Source: Chrysochromulina tobinii
Lineage: Eukaryota > Haptophyta > Prymnesiales > Chrysochromulinaceae
DNA: 39,443 nt
Assembly (NCBI GenBank): GCA_001275005.1
Contig: JWZX01003281.1
Location: 1 to 39,443, forward strand
Direction: 5' to 3'
In this document: in pieces, positions 38,611 to 39,443 of the stretch
How positions within the stretch are numbered: the stretch's first letter is position 1
Layout: every line of letters starts with the position of its first letter
The notes under the pieces: generated by a model
Told to the model about the DNA's origin: nothing
Seen by the model: only the letters and a program-made list of their open reading frames with translations
Databases searched by the model: none
Made by a program: the position numbers and the translations under genes

Positions 38611-38655
38611 GTCTCTCGACGCCGCCGTCGTCACGCGACGGCGGCGTCGAGTGAC
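38611..38655. repeat. Inverted repeat, near-perfect hairpin
   Basis: Arms TCGACGCCGCCGTCG (38616-38630) and its exact complement (38636-38650) flank a 5-nt loop TCACG. Pairing extends outward by one more pair, one mismatch and three pairs, making about 20 bp. Very GC-rich and stable. It lies just after the minisatellite. No T-run follows it, so it is not a bacterial-type terminator. Confidence 0.9.
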
Positions 38656-39208
38656 TTCTTTTGCGTTACCTTCGGGGGGAGCGGGAGCGTCTGCCGACAG
38701 TGCAGAAAAAGCCGGTTGCTCGGTTCGACCTTCATCGGTCATTGTCACAGGTACGCACGCCGCCTCGCTGTCTCGGTCCCACCCCGCCCGAGAGCCTTAC
38801 CCACTTGACTGACACTTGCTCGATCACCCAGACCACCGCCTCCCACCTCGCCTACGCCCCGCCGCCACAGCCGCCACCGCCACCGCTGCTACCGCCGCCA
38901 CCGCTGTTGCCGTCGGGGCCGTCATCGCCGCCCCATACACCGCGCCGTCTCGGGCAGTGGCAGCGGTGGCCTCCACGTGCACTGCCACGCCGCCGCACCA
39001 CAGCCGCCGCCCCTGCTGCCGCCGCCCGGACCGGACGATAACCGGACGATAACCGGGCGAGAGCAGCGATGAAGAGTTTACAGTTTAGCTGAGCGTTCAG
39101 CGTAGTAAGTGTATAGCTGTATACTTGCTCACCATGTTGCTCACTGGCGAGTCCCTCCCGGATTCTCATTCATGTTCATTCATGTAAGGTGCGACGCGAA
39201 ATAATAAC

Positions 39209-39443
39209 TTATAACGAATAATAACTAACCCTAGCATCCTGGTCCGGAAGGCGGCGGCAGCGCGCGCGCGCGCAATGCAACGCCGGGGCGGGGCGGCGGC
39301 CGGGCGAGCGCGGCATGCGCGGGCCGCAGTCCGTGCAGTCGGAGCCGTAGGGGCGATCAGCCTGTTGGAACTCCGAGCCGGGGCCGCCGTCGTCGCAATC
39401 GGCGTCGGACGGCGCCATTCGCACGTCTCGGCGCAGATGGGCG
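39209..39443 (-). CDS. Edge of a cysteine-module (DCDDGGPGSEF) protein gene, frame interrupted
   Basis: The minus-strand frame ending at a TAA at 39209 contains SDADCDDGGPGSEFQQ, then YGSDCTDCGPR. This is a short Cys/Asp/Gly module I know from large extracellular proteins of haptophytes and other protists, where it usually begins CxxTCxxAxDGDCDDGG. The expected beginning (ICAETCEW) is present just to the right but in another frame. One extra G near 39418 would join them. After the module the frame becomes Arg/Pro-rich and soon stops, so the C-terminus may also involve a splice. The gene continues beyond the window. Confidence 0.5.
   Translation of the reverse strand, partial: AHLRRDVRMAPSDADCDDGGPGSEFQQADRPYGSDCTDCGPRMPRSPGRRPAPALHCARARCRRLPDQDARVSYYSL

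Larger units (their letters stand above)
37959..39208. other. Repeat-rich spacer of 1.25 kb
   Basis: It holds the upstream region of the MYB gene, a G-run, a possible small plus-strand exon, a 22-bp minisatellite, a long hairpin, a CCGCCA-type microsatellite (about 38866-38922), two GGACGATAACC units (about 39032-39054) and an AT-rich stretch at 39180-39230. No complete gene was identified. Confidence 0.5.

Noticed and set aside
38611-38655. Bacterial intrinsic terminator
   Set aside because: No T-run follows the hairpin, and the spliced genes around it show that this is eukaryotic DNA.
38161-38748. Minus-strand frame through the minisatellite, starting MTMTDEGRTEQ
   Set aside because: Most of it is translated minisatellite. 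The first 27 residues followed by a donor-like GAAGGTAACG could be an exon, but no partner exon was found.
1-39443. CRISPR array, tRNA, rRNA or transposase
   Set aside because: No regularly spaced direct repeats with unique spacers, no tRNA-like cloverleaf or T-loop motif, no rRNA-like sequence and no integrase or transposase motifs were noticed on reading; small RNAs could be missed by eye.

Overview
This window looks like nuclear DNA of a GC-rich unicellular eukaryote, most likely a marine microalga and plausibly a haptophyte. That is an inference from three things. Genes are separate, on both strands, and several carry short GT-AG introns. There is a plastid-type folate/biopterin transporter gene. 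The protein architectures (IPT/TIG plus lectin-like giants, decapeptide GF..EL repeats, DCDDGGPG cysteine modules) are typical of marine protists. No rRNA, tRNA, CRISPR array or recognisable transposon was seen.

Left part (1-3.6 kb): the edge of an unidentified minus-strand gene, a coiled-coil protein (minus), a small polytopic membrane protein (plus) and an eIF4E-family cap-binding protein (minus) whose frame is broken in a run of seven A. The coiled-coil/membrane-protein pair and the eIF4E/giant pair are each divergent, across about 182 bp.

Centre (3.6-25.4 kb): one giant, essentially intronless gene. It encodes about 7,270 residues: signal peptide, an N-terminal beta domain, one fibronectin III domain, about 40 IPT/TIG-like repeats, one PAN/apple-like module, six ConA/laminin-G-like lectin modules, a decapeptide repeat, and Ser-Gly-Asp linkers. 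The frame changes once, near 12.85-12.99 kb, either by a single-base error or a 142-nt intron. No C-terminal membrane anchor is visible, so it is probably a secreted cell-surface, scale or matrix protein. This is the most striking element of the window.

Right part (25.4-39.4 kb): ordinary metabolic and regulatory genes. They are a folate-biopterin (BT1/FBT) transporter with two introns, an uncharacterised minus-strand protein, a SET-domain protein, a 2-oxoglutarate/Fe(II) dioxygenase, a cyclophilin with one intron, a BPHL-like serine hydrolase, a GH3-family acyl-acid-amido synthetase with one intron, and a two-repeat MYB factor with one intron. The last 1.5 kb is repeat-rich (G-run, 22-bp minisatellite, long hairpin) and ends in the edge of a cysteine-module gene.

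A second notable signal is in the introns. Both FBT introns contain short 10-nt tandem repeats of the form YCWGATTGNN, and the GH3 intron, in an unrelated gene on the other strand, carries the same TCTGATNG units in sense orientation, sharing 16 identical bases with FBT intron 1. The genes do not form an operon-like pathway. The logic of the region is compact eukaryotic gene packing around one giant surface-protein gene.
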